Source: Paraphysoderma sedebokerense (Eukaryota; Blastocladiomycota; Physodermatomycetes; Physodermatales; Physodermataceae). From it: a DNA stretch of 64,000 nucleotides. The stretch is from contig JAHLJZ010000030.1 in NCBI GenBank assembly GCA_025602915.1, forward strand, positions 186,001-250,000, written 5' to 3'. This document shows positions 49,701 to 63,791 of this stretch, in pieces (the stretch's first letter is position 1; each line of letters opens with the position of its first letter). The position numbers and the translations under genes are program-made. The notes under the pieces were generated by a model. It ran no database searches. It had not been told where the DNA came from and saw only the letters and a list, made by a program, of their open reading frames with translations.

Positions 49701-50953
49701 ATGTATTTATTCGCTCTTGTATTTTTTTCATATTGCTCATTGCTCGGATCCTTAACAATTGGGACTAACGAAATGCTAACTTATCCAACTTGTTCCTCCG
49801 TTAGATCCAATCAGCTCTTTTGCCAAGACTTCCGTATTTCTTAGCTTTGTTACCGCCAGTGTTACAATCACAATACTTTCATATACCATTAGATTACGTT
49901 AATTCCTCAAATTGGCGAATACGGAAAACTCTTGCATCCTCGATACATTTATGGTATCACTTGATGCCTGTTTCTCAAGCTTGTGGGTTGTGGAATGAGG
50001 TCGTTAGGAGGTTAATGGAGGATAGGGTGGAAGAAGTCAGGAAGGCTATGAAACGAAGTTTAAGATTACTGTATCAACTACTTCGCCATCGCGAGGAAGT
50101 TAAAACTGAAGAGTCAGGCACAGCAGAGGGAGGAACAGAGAAGGAAAGTCAAGAAATAAGTACTTTGGTTCCTAATCTAACTCCGGCTTCATCGTTACCG
50201 AATTGTGCAGCCCCACTGTCGGGTGTGCTCTCGCCATCATCCATTATATCGGACCAATCCATCACACCAACAAATTCGACCCCAACTCCGACGTCATCAT
50301 TACCTCAATCATCCAACATAAATACCCCAGATACCCCATCATCTTCAGGTTTGACGCCGACTCCAACTCAAACTGGCCAAAAATCGATACCCGCGGAATA
50401 CCCCTTCCCACCTGTTTCCTTAACACCTTCATCACAATCCGATGCGCATTCTCCCAGCACAACTGACAATACGAACACTCCAACTGCAACACCGACCCTT
50501 CCCAATGTCACAATTCCCACTTCCGCTTCTCCCTCACTGACTCCGATTTCTGCTTTATTCACACTTTTGACTAATCTAGCGGACTCCACCACATTTCGTC
50601 CTCGTCTTGCATACACCACCTATATTCACGATCTTCTCACTTACATCGCACCGTATCATTTTTTAGAGTTCGTTTTGCCGTCTTTAGCGAAACTGAGTAC
50701 GGACCCGGTGATCGACGTTCGGTTGGGTGTTGCCAAAATTGTGAAGAAAGGTGTAACTAAAATTGAATGGTTATGGGGTGTTGACGGATTTGGATTTGTC
50801 AATGAATCTCAAAGATTGGGGCATGAAATCTCTAGCAGGGATCGATCACAAAAAGAGGAGTACGAAAAAGGGATGGAGATGTGGATGAAAATTATTCAAA
50901 CTGTTAGATCTGACAATGACGCTCGAGTCAGGATGATGCTGAATGTTGCTTGA
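46704..50953 (+). CDS. HEAT-repeat protein phosphatase 4 regulatory subunit 1-like
   Basis: Predicted scaffold for a PP4-type phosphatase. The start MAD is split after seven bases (46704-46710), then FGFDFSESESATT; the acidic head and its Asp/Glu-Ser pattern match PPP4R1. Next comes IIYIPDHYVPIDQIEFLRPA. HEAT-type helices follow: SILPRITRQSTFNSVLPILN, DTAVREAFAKGLKRLL, MWNVRRSVADIIPAILPKLS, WGLDVISKLLGDVSKSVKDG, HLPGIIYTLGKSYWNDLRGL, IDVRLGVAKIVKKGV and DARVRMMLNVA. Long Ser/Thr/Pro and acidic inserts (near 47900-48200, 49060-49200 and 50150-50500) interrupt the repeats. TGA at 50951-50953. A general HEAT protein is the main alternative, but the head sequence favours PPP4R1. Confidence 0.8.
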
Positions 50954-51527
50954 ACTCTTTGAGTTTCTCTCAGGACAGGAAGAGTAAATGGCATTTTGAT
51001 TATTTTTCCGTGCTACGTTGCAGTGTTAATTGCAATATATCTGTATGGTAGCTAGTGTCTTAGTACAATGCTTAATACTATGATCTCGGGCCAGTGGTAG
51101 TGCCTGTGAATGGTGGTACATCTTGTATCGTGTAATTGAATATCTTATGTAATGGGGAATGCTGGGTCTGGAAAATGATTTCTAGCATGCGGAATAAGGT
51201 AGAGATAATTTCGATTTTGAATGAACTTACAATAAAGTGTCCTATTAAAATTTTGATTTATTAATTTGATTCAATGAAAGTCGTCACGACCAAGGAAGAG
51301 AGGCGAAGGGAAACTTAACCAAACTAAACTTGAACTTTGATAGGATAACGAAGTTTGCAGTCCATATCTACCATATTATCAATGTTGGAATAGTCATATT
51401 TAGTTCATCTCACTACCGATTTTCAACCTCATGAGCTTTATTTTGAAAGACGAATTTTACTTTTCATATCCATCAGTGTTGAACATAATTTATTTATATC
51501 ACATTTTGCTTACAGTGGAGAGGTCGT
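50954..51527. other. Convergent intergenic region
   Basis: 3' flanks of the PPP4R1-like gene and the TMEM184-like gene, AT-rich. No gene seen. Confidence 0.5.
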
Positions 51528-54154
<2,627 letters not shown>

Positions 54155-54226
54155 CGCTTTCCTGTTGTATCTTGCAATCTGCGACGACGGCCTTGTTCGC
54201 TCTGGCCGGAGGAATTCTGCGGAGAT

Positions 54227-54258
54227 AAGTCACGTGACTTAAGTCTCATCTGCACGTG
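54227..54258. promoter_or_regulatory. E-box palindromes in a short divergent promoter
   Basis: The 203 bp between starts at 54154 and 54358 contain the 14-bp perfect palindrome AAGTCACGTGACTT (54227-54240) and a second CACGTG at 54253-54258. A bHLH factor could control both genes from here. The same core lies twice upstream of the SAPS gene. Confidence 0.5.
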
Positions 54259-54357
54259 ATTTATGTCCTCTGCAAGCGGCCCACCGTCATACGACATACT
54301 GAACGATCCATTCAATAATACATAGACAAATTCATTCAACAGAGTTAGTATCTACCG

Positions 54358-56040
54358 ATGGCCAACCGCATTCTGTCCGTGAGGGCGTCTTCGCACACAA
54401 CACATCTTTTGGCCGAAGGCATGTCTCGGGCTGCCCATAATCCATACGATCCAAAGACAAACCCAAACGGCATCCTGAATATGGGCGTCGCCGAGAACAC
54501 TTTGATGGAAAGCGAGCTCTCTGATAAGGTCAAAGCAGTCTTATTCTGTTCTCTTGTATACAGAGCTTGGAATATTGACACTCTTGTAAAACGCAAAAGA
54601 TCAATTCAATGGGCCTGCACTTATCTGGCAAGCAGTTACGATACGGATCTTTCTACGGATCATTGGAATTCAGAAAAGCTATCATTGATTTGTTGAATCG
54701 AAAATTAAAACCCAAGAGGCCCTTGAATCCAGATCATATTACTGCTCATAATGGTAGATGTTTCTTTGATCAGTAGGCTTGGGCAAAGCCAAGGCTAACC
54801 ATTGAGGGTTCCGTTCCGCGCATCTTGCACTTTTTGATTGCTTACCTGAAATGATGTAGGATGCGGATCGACGATTGACTCTTTGGTCTGGTGTATTGCC
54901 GATGCAGGGGATGGAATACTGATCCCCTCTCCTTATTATGTGTGTTCTTAAATATATCCGTCTGCTCTGAAATTTCTAGGAGTCTGTACTCACACATAGT
55001 TCCGTCCACAATTAGGGCGGTTTTGATCTCGACTTGACGACTCGATCCAACGTCACACCCATTCCGATCCCATCACACTCCCCCGACTGGTCTATAACCA
55101 CCTCGACCCTCGAATCGACCTACCGTTCTGCCCTTGATACGGGCAAGGTAAAATCGATTAGAGCTCTGATAGTGTGTAATCCGAATAATCCGTTAGGCAG
55201 AGTGTATTCCAAAGATGAAATAATCAGTTTTCTGAAATTTGCTAAAAAGTATGATTTACATGTGATTATGGATGAAATATATGCTTTAAGTGTGTGGGGT
55301 GATCAGAATTTCGAAAGCATCTTGGCGTATGACGAGAATGAAGTGGATTGGGACAAAACGCATTTTGTGTGGGGGTTTTCAAAAGTATTGTCTTATTTCT
55401 TATACATTTCGACGTTTTGAGAGATGCTTGGTTCAAGTAATTGACCTTTTCTTATAAGGATTTCTGTTCTAACGGTCTTCGAGTTGGTTGCCTCGTTACG
55501 TACAACACACTTCTCCACCATCAAATTAAGAACTTGGCCTATTTTTCCTGCGTCTCATCAATTACGGATCACGTTCTTACCCGTCTGCTTCGTGATTCAC
55601 AATGGATTGACAACTTTTTGGCCACAAATCTGGAAAGGATGAAAAACAGTTATCATGTTGTGACGGCCTTCTTGGATAAGTTAAGCATAAGTTATGAACC
55701 CTGTAACGCTGGCTTCTTTCTGTGGATTGATTTAAGAAAGTGGCTTCCTCCAAAAGAGATGTACGAAGGATACCTCAAAGCCGAATCAGCCAAGAACTTA
55801 GGTGGAGGAAAGAAACCACCGACAACAGCGGAGTTGTATTTGTTTAACAAATTGATTGATGGCGGTGTTTATTTAACGGTTGGTACGGCCTTTAACTGTG
55901 TGGAGGAGGGATGGTTTAGGTGGAATTATGCTAGCTCTGAAGATATTTTGAGATTAGCAATGAGTCGGGTAGAACATTGTTTGAGTGAAATTGAGGCAAA
56001 GATAGAAACTTGGAAGGAGAATGGACAGATTAATCTTTAA
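54358..56040 (+). CDS. PLP-dependent class I aminotransferase, ACC-synthase-like
   Basis: Fold-type I pyridoxal phosphate enzyme of the 1-aminocyclopropane-1-carboxylate synthase-like group common in fungi. Exon 1 gives NPDPK-like AHNPYDPKTNPNGILNMGVA and ENTLMESELSDKV. Exon 2 gives GLHLSGKQLRYGSFYGSLEF. Exon 3 gives CGSTIDSLVWCIADAGDGIL and IPSPYY, then GGFDLDL. Further on: IVCNPNNPLGRVYSKDEI, VIMDEIYALSVW, and the PLP-binding lysine in FVWGFSK spliced to DFCSNGLRVGCLV. GWFRWNYAS near the end supplies the substrate-carboxylate Arg. About 440 residues. True ACC synthase activity is not certain; many fungal members act on other amino acids. There is no targeting peptide, so it is probably cytosolic. 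Confidence 0.9.
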
Positions 56041-56403
56041 ATTGGGAAAGGAAGATCATATCTTGGAACACCGAGTATTCAATATATCTTCAACGAACCC
56101 GCTTACTTACAGTGCAAAGACTGTATTCCTTCATGCCTTCGATGAAAACTGTGAATATATAAGAGAAGCAATTGTTTTCAGATCACAACAGAATTCTATT
56201 CACAGCACAATCGTCTTTATCTTCCTTGTTATAGTCTCTATCTGCCATTCTTCAATCGAGAGAATTTATCTAAATTATCGTCGGATGAGCGTATCGATGC
56301 GCGCGGCAACAAACAAAAATTCCACTCGGGCCGTTTTCATCATTACAACAAAACTAAATTTACCATACCACATCTAGAATCATATGTTGTAACGTCTGAT
56401 GAA
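56041..56403. other. Intergenic region
   Basis: About 360 bp between two plus-strand genes; it holds a 118-codon frame (56021-56377) without recognisable content. Probably the promoter of the hydrolase. Confidence 0.45.
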
Positions 56404-58659
56404 ATGACCATCCCTCGACTATCTCCCGTAGCTCTTTCTCTTCGCACATTAGTCCTTTCTCGCCCTTCCTCTTCCTGCCGTTTTCGTCAAGTTGCAGCGC
56501 CATCTCGATCTCTACTTTTATCCTCAAACCAGCGATCTTTGTCTGTTCTGAATTCTCGCCTCAACAACTCACAAATTAGAGAAATGTCTTCTTCCAATTC
56601 TTCAAAATCTAATACCTCTCAAAAATCCACGAATGGCTCGGCGCCAAACAATAAAGAGAAGGAACCGCAAATAGAAATTCTTCACCGAAAGCAGCTGGGT
56701 GGAAGAATCTTTATATTGAATAGACCTAGTGCATTGAATGCTTTGAATTTAGGAATGATTAGAAATTTGATGCCCCAGTTACAGGTGCCCCGAGATTTTC
56801 AGTTTTGTTTCGATTGATTTTACTTTATAAATTGATGCTCAGCATCGTATAACTTTGAATATGGATTAACATCCCTATCTTTTTATTCCAATGTTTACTC
56901 TATAATGCTTTAACACCACACCAAAGGCCTGGGAACAGTCGGACTTAGTGAATGTAATTATTATTAAATCGAACGACCCTAGGGCTTTCTGCGCTGGTGG
57001 CGACGTCAAAGGTAATTTGATTGTTGGTTATATATCTTTGCACCATTTCCCCTAAATTTATTGGATACCAGTTGCTAAGCTAATTTGCTATTTACTTTCG
57101 GTAGATTTGATATTGCGACGAAAATCCGGCGATAACAATATTGCACAATTTTTCTTTGAAGAATATAATTTGAACCACTATATTGCAACCTCAGCTACAC
57201 CAGTAGTGGCGTTCTTGAATGGCATTACAAGTACGTTATCTCTTTCAAAATTATATATTTTTTGTCAGGTAGTTTTGGCCTGCCGTTTAATTCATTGTGG
57301 AACTAATCAATGTTCCATTATTACCACATTATCTCATTAATTAAATTACCATAAACTTACAAAGTGGGCGGTGGTGTTGGTATTTCCGTTCACGCTCCAT
57401 TCCGTATTGCCACCGAAAATACCCTCTTCGCCATGCCTGAAACTGCAATCGGTCTTCACCCCGATGTCGGTGGTTCATTCTTCCTCCCTCGTCTCGACGG
57501 ACAACTCGGAACTTACCTTGGTCTTACTGGTGCTCGATTGCAAGGATCTGATGTGTTCCTTTCCGGTGTTGCAACACATTATGTTCCCTCGCAAAGACTA
57601 CCGGATTTGGAAGAACGATTGTGCGAGCTTGAGACCAGCGATTGGAGCGTCGTGAATGCGGCTGTCGAGGAATTCACTGAAGTTCCAGAAAAGTCATTAG
57701 AATTGGGACAACACAGAGAAGTCATTGACAGATGTTTTGGTTTTGATACTGTCGAAGAAATTCTGGCAGCTTTGGAAAAGGAGGTAATGTCGAACGTCTC
57801 TCTCTTAACGGGTATATCAACTCACTGAATTTGCATCACGCTTCTCATAGACTGGTGATTTTGCGCAGAAAACATTGAAAACTTTACAAACAATGTCGCC
57901 GTCTTCATTGAAAGTAACTCTCAAACAGATTAGAGAGGGTAAAAAGCTTGACATTGCTTCTTGCTTCCGAATGGAATGGGCGTTGTCGAGCCATGCAGCA
58001 GTATGTAGAGTTCTGGCGGATTGTCAGTAGCTTTTGCTGCACGCCGTTAATGCTAATATTTCTTTGTCTTATGATTCGCTAACCTATTTTTTGTCCACTT
58101 TAAGAAATCTCATGATTTCGCCGAAGGTGTCACCTCCCGTCTCCTCACCAAACCGGCACGCCAACCACAATGGAAACCAGCTACCCTCTCTGCTGTTTCA
58201 AATGATGACGTCGATAAAATTTTCACCGCAAAACCTAATCCTGCTCTCACTTTATCCAAACCTGTAACCTACTATAATTATCCTCATCGATTTTTAGCAT
58301 TACCGACAGAGAACGACATCAGGAAAGTAATCACTGGCGAGAATAAATCCGTCGGAGATTACGCTTTTGAAGATATCAATTCTGTTGTTTCATGGTTTGA
58401 AAAGAATTGGCCAACAAAGGATGTGATTGATGAATGTAGAAATTCTGTTGTCGAAAGCGGTAGCGGGAAAGGTTCCGGTAGCGGAGCAAAGGGCATTAAA
58501 GACATGATTGGCGGAAAGAGTGGCAAAGATTTAGAGACATTAGGAGGTGGTGGCGGCGTTAAAGTTGGCCTCAAAATTAAGGTGAAAGAAGTTGTGGACC
58601 GATGTTGTGAAGTGACTGAAGAAGGGGGATTGAGATGGAAATATCCTTATCCTGTGTAG
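56404..58659 (+). CDS. 3-hydroxyisobutyryl-CoA hydrolase, mitochondrial (Ehd3/HIBCH)
   Basis: Crotonase-fold hydrolase of valine degradation; the yeast orthologue Ehd3 is also a mitochondrial ribosome protein (mS47). Start at 56404 gives a basic, Ser/Arg-rich mitochondrial leader (MTIPRLSPVALSLRTLVLS). Core motifs: RIFILNRPSALNALNLGMI, DPRAFCAGGDVK (oxyanion loop), TPVVAFLNGIT, MGGGVGISVHAPFRIATENT, FAMPETAIGLHPDVGGSFFL (catalytic Glu and Asp), and QGSDVFLSGVATHYV. Later exons include SSLKVTLKQIREGKKLDI and FRMEWALSSHAA. The C-terminal exon adds FLALPTENDIRKVITGE, a Gly/Ser-rich linker and KIKVKEVVDRCCEVTEEGGL. About eight exons. An internal Met at 56584 could be an alternative non-mitochondrial start. 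Confidence 0.93.
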
Positions 58660-59330
58660 CGATTATATTTAGATTTGGGATTTATTTCTTGTTATCATTA
58701 TGACGAAATGTGCTAATACAAAATTTCACTGCTATCATTTTTCCGGCAGATTTCAAATCCAGGTAACTCTGGTGTGATGTTATCAGAATTGTACGCACGG
58801 CGGAATAAGAAATCAAAGTCAAACTTTAAGAATCATTCGATCGCTTATTGTAATTTGTAACTCTCGTTTTCAACCATCCATATCCATTGATTTCTACCCC
58901 TCCATAACTGAATAGAAGACACCCTTTGTCAATGAAGCCAGCGACCGTATAGCTGGACACACAATTTAATGCTTCGACCAGCTTTGTTAACCGAATGAAT
59001 CATGATAGAACCATAGATATGTCTTTTAATACACACTGTGATGATACTTAGATTAAAGTATTTGATACGCGTCTTCCAAATATACTGATTCACTCTTCAG
59101 AGAAATAAAAATAAATCGAGTATGACTGCTGAAAGTATTGCTTTTGTAAGGGAAAATTGATACCCCTTTGCAGACTTTTAGTAACAATGTTGAATGACAG
59201 TTTAGCTTTTAGACTCAAACTACATAAAAGGCAGTAAGGAACCAGCTATTCCGATGCGACACACTGGCCTTATATGGCGGTATCTTCATTCAAGATTAGG
59301 TAACTAGGATATCAATTGCCGAAGTCAGCC
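58660..59330. other. Convergent intergenic region
   Basis: About 670 bp of AT-rich flanking DNA. No gene, repeat or element seen. Confidence 0.5.
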
Positions 59331-60225
59331 CTAGTTATCAGAAAATAAAGCTTTTCCATGCAGAAAGTGTTGAGAACGCACCTCTTCGTATAAATCCAAA
59401 CAATATAGAGCGTTTCTCAATGTTCTGTCTACACTGTCCAATATGAAGCGTGCAAGAGCCATTGGACACTTCGGATTATACAAGCGAGCTTCTCGGAGGC
59501 ATTTCAAATAGTCTTCTCGGTCCATCTGCCGCAAAAATAATGACACTGGAATGACAGAAAACTCCGACAGTAATAGACTAAGTAATATCCTGCCAGTGCG
59601 TCCATTGCCGTTGGAAAAGGGATGAATATACAGGAATTCCTCCAGAAAAGCCGCTCCCAATTTCACTAAGTGTTCCAAGCGCCTTGCCTCGTCCCAACCG
59701 TAAGAATCCCTATACTTTTTAACTACATTCTCAAACAATTCATCGAGCCGATTGGAAATTTTTTGCGGGTCTAAGTAGTAAAAATCCTACAGCATAAAAA
59801 ACAGTGTGTGGGAAAGGTATCTCAATAAGCAAATAGCTGAATCGAGAGAATGAAATAACCGAAAACACCTCCTGAGCTGGCATCGCCCATAATTGTCTGT
59901 AAATCCCAGCTCTATCCTCAAGTCCAGAAAGAAGAGATATGTTTATGTCTTTCGCTAAAGCTGGAGTAAACTGCTGCATTTCGAACGCATCGAAGAAATC
60001 AGAGTTGAAATATCTGTTGATTGCTCTATGTAAATTCCAAACTTTGATATGAATCCGATTGTCTGGATTGGGTTCCATTATAGTGAGAGCTTCCAGAGTC
60101 GCTGAGTCGTACGAGAGTTGAGATTCCGCAGACAAGCACTCTTTGATGTAATTTATTCGATGAATATGGTTGAAACCGGATAACAGTTCCGCAGATTCAG
60201 AATGTCGCTTGAAAGATCGTAGAAC
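59331..60225 (-). CDS. Fic-domain protein (AMPylase type), 5' end not located
   Basis: Minus-strand gene with a canonical Fic motif, IHPFSNGNGRTGRILLSLLL, near 59600. The His, Asn and Arg needed to transfer AMP or another nucleotide phosphate are all present. The exon at 60225 begins VLRSFKRHSESAELLSGFNH and includes NYIKECLSAESQLSYDSATL and GLEDRAGIYRQLWAMPAQE. It joins across an 80-nt intron to DFYYLDPQKISNRLDELFEN and YRDSYGWDEARRLEHLV, ending HGKALFSDN at 59331. No S/TxxxEG inhibitory motif is evident in the visible part. An upstream exon is needed, because the acceptor at 60226 has no start codon in frame; candidates in 60230-60660 were not convincing. Fungal Fic proteins are often acquired or expanded families. 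Confidence 0.75.
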
Positions 60226-60935
60226 CTGTCAATAGCGAAGACAGGAGCGGATGAGAAATGCAGTGCATTCATGGTGGGGAGGTGATTCCCGCCACCAAGG
60301 CTTTGACATGACTTCAAAACTTAAGTTCATGTTAAAGTCAGTAGATGGGCGGCATGCGGATTGTCAGTTAATGAATCTACACTTCAGAGTTTGAAGATGC
60401 CGACACCTGACATTTCTGCGAAAACTTTCTCAGACAGGAGTGAAACAGAGGAGGAATTATTGAATCTGGTGAAATTTCGACAGAACGAATATATCAGCGA
60501 CTTGTATGTCAGCTGAAGTCGAACTCGGCGAATCGTACGAACAACTTTTACTGGCAATGCTTTCGCTTCAAAATAGGCAGAAACGCAACCTACCAAATGA
60601 ATATCGGTTTCAGGTTGTCATTGTTAAGTCAGGAAACTTGATTCTATTGTCCTTGCAAAGGTGCGTTTAAAGCCTCAACTACACTTTGGATGGCGGTTAG
60701 GTTAGGGGGACTTGAACCATGTTTATTGTCCTTGCGAGAGTGCACATCACAAGATCTCTATGGGTCATTGAGACTTGGAAGCAATACAGTTGGACATGTA
60801 ATGTAGAGTGTAGATCGCCGAGGCCCGTCAGTTCTCGCAGTCACCTGTTTTGAGACTGAAGTTGGACAGATTGGAAAAATTTTAGGTTGGATTTGCATAT
60901 TGTTTGTCATACAATAATCATTGACAGAAGACAAT
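60226..60935. other. Region between the Fic gene and the hAT gene
   Basis: Probably holds the missing 5' exon(s) of the Fic gene. An imperfect direct repeat of about 21 bp (TATTGTCCTTGC...GTGC) lies at 60644-60664 and 60723-60744, about 80 bp apart. No clear hAT terminal repeat is seen. Confidence 0.4.
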
Positions 60936-63791
60936 ATGTCAAAGAAAAGAAAACTCCAAGCTTCCCCAACTAAAGAAACCTTATCTTCCAACCGTATTCT
61001 CATAAAGCATTCTTCTTCCAACCGAACAACGGATTCGACAATAAAAAACGAGCAGTTACAGTCAGTGGCGCCGACAGAAGAAGATTTCGAATCATCTGAC
61101 GAAACTAGGTCAGAAAATAACGACGGTGCTGCCGAAGTCAATGAAGCAGATTTGCAGAGTCAAAGGAAAAGATCCCTCGTGTGGAGTAGCTCTGGGGGTT
61201 GCTTTGTTGTACTTGAGAGAAAAGAAGGCAAAGTAAGATTTGCGAAATGCGAACTATGTTATGAAAAAGCTCCGTGGTATGTGGAATCACTTCCGCATTA
61301 TTTTGAGTACAGCGTTAATGACTTGGATTGTCGTCTAGGCTGGAAAGTCGATGGAGAGTGTCCGCTCACAGCGGATCCACTAGTAAAATGAAAAGACACA
61401 TGGAGAGGTGGCATGCTGAGCTGTGGAGACAGTTAACCGCTTCAACATCATCCAGCACAGGGCCCATGAAGACCTTTTTGGTATGTCAAAATCTCTCTTG
61501 CTCTTTTTCAGATTTTCGTTTTTTAAATAATATTTGACGTTCGTATGAAAAACTATAGAAAACCAGTAACATGAAAAAATTCTCGAATCAACTTGCACGC
61601 GAGTTGCTTGTCAAGTGGGTTGTCCGTGACGATCAGCCTTTCACATCGGTGGAAAGTGAAGCCCTGAAGGAAGTTTTGATCTATTTCAACAAAGACTATC
61701 AACCTATATCCGCAGATACGGTAAAAAATGATATCAAGCTCACCTTTGTAAAGTATATGTCAGCACTCAAGTCTGTACTGAAGGTTAATTGACGATTCCT
61801 TCTCTTGCAACACAACAAGAGGCACAGGTATTTACTAACATCATTTAAAACTCTCAGAATGTCAGCTCAAAAATCAGTATAACTCAGAACATATGGACCT
61901 CACCAAACCGATTTGGATTCCTCGGTGTCAGCGGCCATTATATTGATAATGATTGGAATCTGGTATCTGTCGATTTAGATTTTGTCCAAATGTTGGGGTC
62001 ACACACAGGCGTCGCAGTCGCAGATGCTCTTATTAATTCCTTTTCAGAACTGCGTATCGAAGGCAAGGTAAGTGACTAAGAAATTGAGATATCGTCGAAG
62101 TGGAGAGTTTTAGAAGCGCCGATGTTGATTCGTTCTCTATTAATTATTTGCTGAATAGGTTTTAGCTATAACTTCTGATAATACTTCAAGTAATCGGGGT
62201 GCGATGAGAGCACTAGTATCCAAATTCGAAACCCTTGGCGTTTATTTCAACGCCGAACAGCAAGTGGTCAACTGCTGTCCGCATACAATTAATCTTTCTG
62301 CCCAAAGTATACTGAAGTATTTGAAAGCAGAGGGGAAAGAAAAAGAAGAGGAATTTTCCATTCTTCAAGAGGACGAGTCAGATTCCGCCGGACATTCAGT
62401 CGGGGATATTGTCATGAAAGTAAGCCATGTGTACGAAATTGAAACCAGTTACATGAGACATGAATTAACTCAGTTTTTACACAAACAGCTACGCAAATTC
62501 GTCATTACCATTCGCCGTTCCACCAAAAAAGCTGATTTGTTCCGTCAAACCTGTAACACTCTGGACTTAGAACCCCAAACCCTGGTAATTGATGTTAAAA
62601 CCAGGTGGCACTCCACATATGAAATGATCGAATGTGCTTTATCTATGAAGAGGGCGATTGTCAAATTTTGGTCTGATACGGAGGTGGAGGGAGATGTACC
62701 ATTCCGGAAATACAAACTCTCTAACGACGAATGGATAATACTGGATAAATTAAAGAGCATTTTACAGGTATGATTCTGCTTTGTTGGATACTAGTAACGA
62801 AGAATATTGGTTTTATTTTTCATTAATACAAATAATCGATCATACAATTTTGCATTTAAACAGCCGTACAATGTCGCTACGAAAATTTTGTCTCAAAACA
62901 CAGTTCCAAACATGGGTTCAGTGATTCCTGCGTACCATTATCTACTCGGGAAATTGGAGAATGCAAAGCTTTTGCACAAAGATGATCCCGCATTTTCTGA
63001 GGCCATTGACGTCGGTTACGAGATACTTCAATCGTACTATGTTAAAACTGATGTAAACCCATCATACTTCATTGCCATGAGTAAGTCATCTACATTTTTG
63101 TGCTCTTCTGGGTGTAACCGAGTACTAACCATATTTATTAACGACGACTTCTAACTATTTCAAAAGTGCTCGATCCACGTTGCAAACTAGAATATTTCAA
63201 ACAAAATGGATTCGAGCAATATTATATCGACAGATATGAAAGGCAATTCGAAGCCAAATACAGGGATTATGCAATGAGAATGGATGTTGACATTAGACCA
63301 AACAATCCAACTCCTGTCAACGAAAACGAATTATTGTCTGAGATGTATGGTGATTCAGACACGCCTGTGATGTCAGAAGTGAAGTCGTATTTGAATTCTG
63401 AGAGAGCGCGATCAAATACAAACCCACTACATTATTGGAAAGAAAAGGCAACAATGAAGCAATCTGTTGTACTTTGCCAGATGGCTAAGGACTACTTAGC
63501 TATTTGTGGTAACACATGCTGTTTATTGATCTCTATTCATGTTCTTCATCAATTTATTAACCAATATATATTCTATAATTGTGATTAGGTTCTAGTATTC
63601 CGTCTGAACGATTGTTTTCGGGTGGCAAGAATCTCATTTCTCAAACGCGATGTTCACTCTCTCCAGACGCCATCCGTGAATGTATGCTTTTGAAAGGCAT
63701 ATTCGAGAGAAATGGTTTCAGTGAAAAATTGTTGAAAGAGATGGAGTCATTGAGGAGTGACGTTGAGGATATTGATGGGTTCGAAGAATGA
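60936..63791 (+). CDS. hAT-superfamily transposase-like protein with BED zinc finger, possibly domesticated
   Basis: Gene of about eight exons, open throughout. Start at 60936 (MSKKRKLQASPTKETLSS). BED finger: AKCELCYEKAPW spliced to LESRWRVSAHSG and KMKRHMERWH, giving C-x2-C and H-x4-H. RNase H-like core: SITQNIWTSPNRFGFLGVSG, then LAITSDNTSSNRGAMRAL (second catalytic Asp), NCCPHTINLSAQ (C-x2-H), VIDVKTRWHSTYEMIECALS and FIAM joined to LDPRCKLEYFK. The C-terminal hAT dimerisation region is SSIPSERLFSGGKNLIS followed by SLSPDAIRECMLLK (catalytic Glu in SERLFS). In the usual TxDxWTS motif the Asp is Asn here (TQNIWTS). No terminal inverted repeats or target duplication could be identified. It could be an inactive transposon or a host-adopted DNA-binding protein. 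Confidence 0.88.

Noticed and set aside
60644-60744. Direct repeat considered as hAT terminal repeat or target duplication
   Set aside because: Both copies lie on the same side of the gene and in the same orientation, with no partner after 63791.
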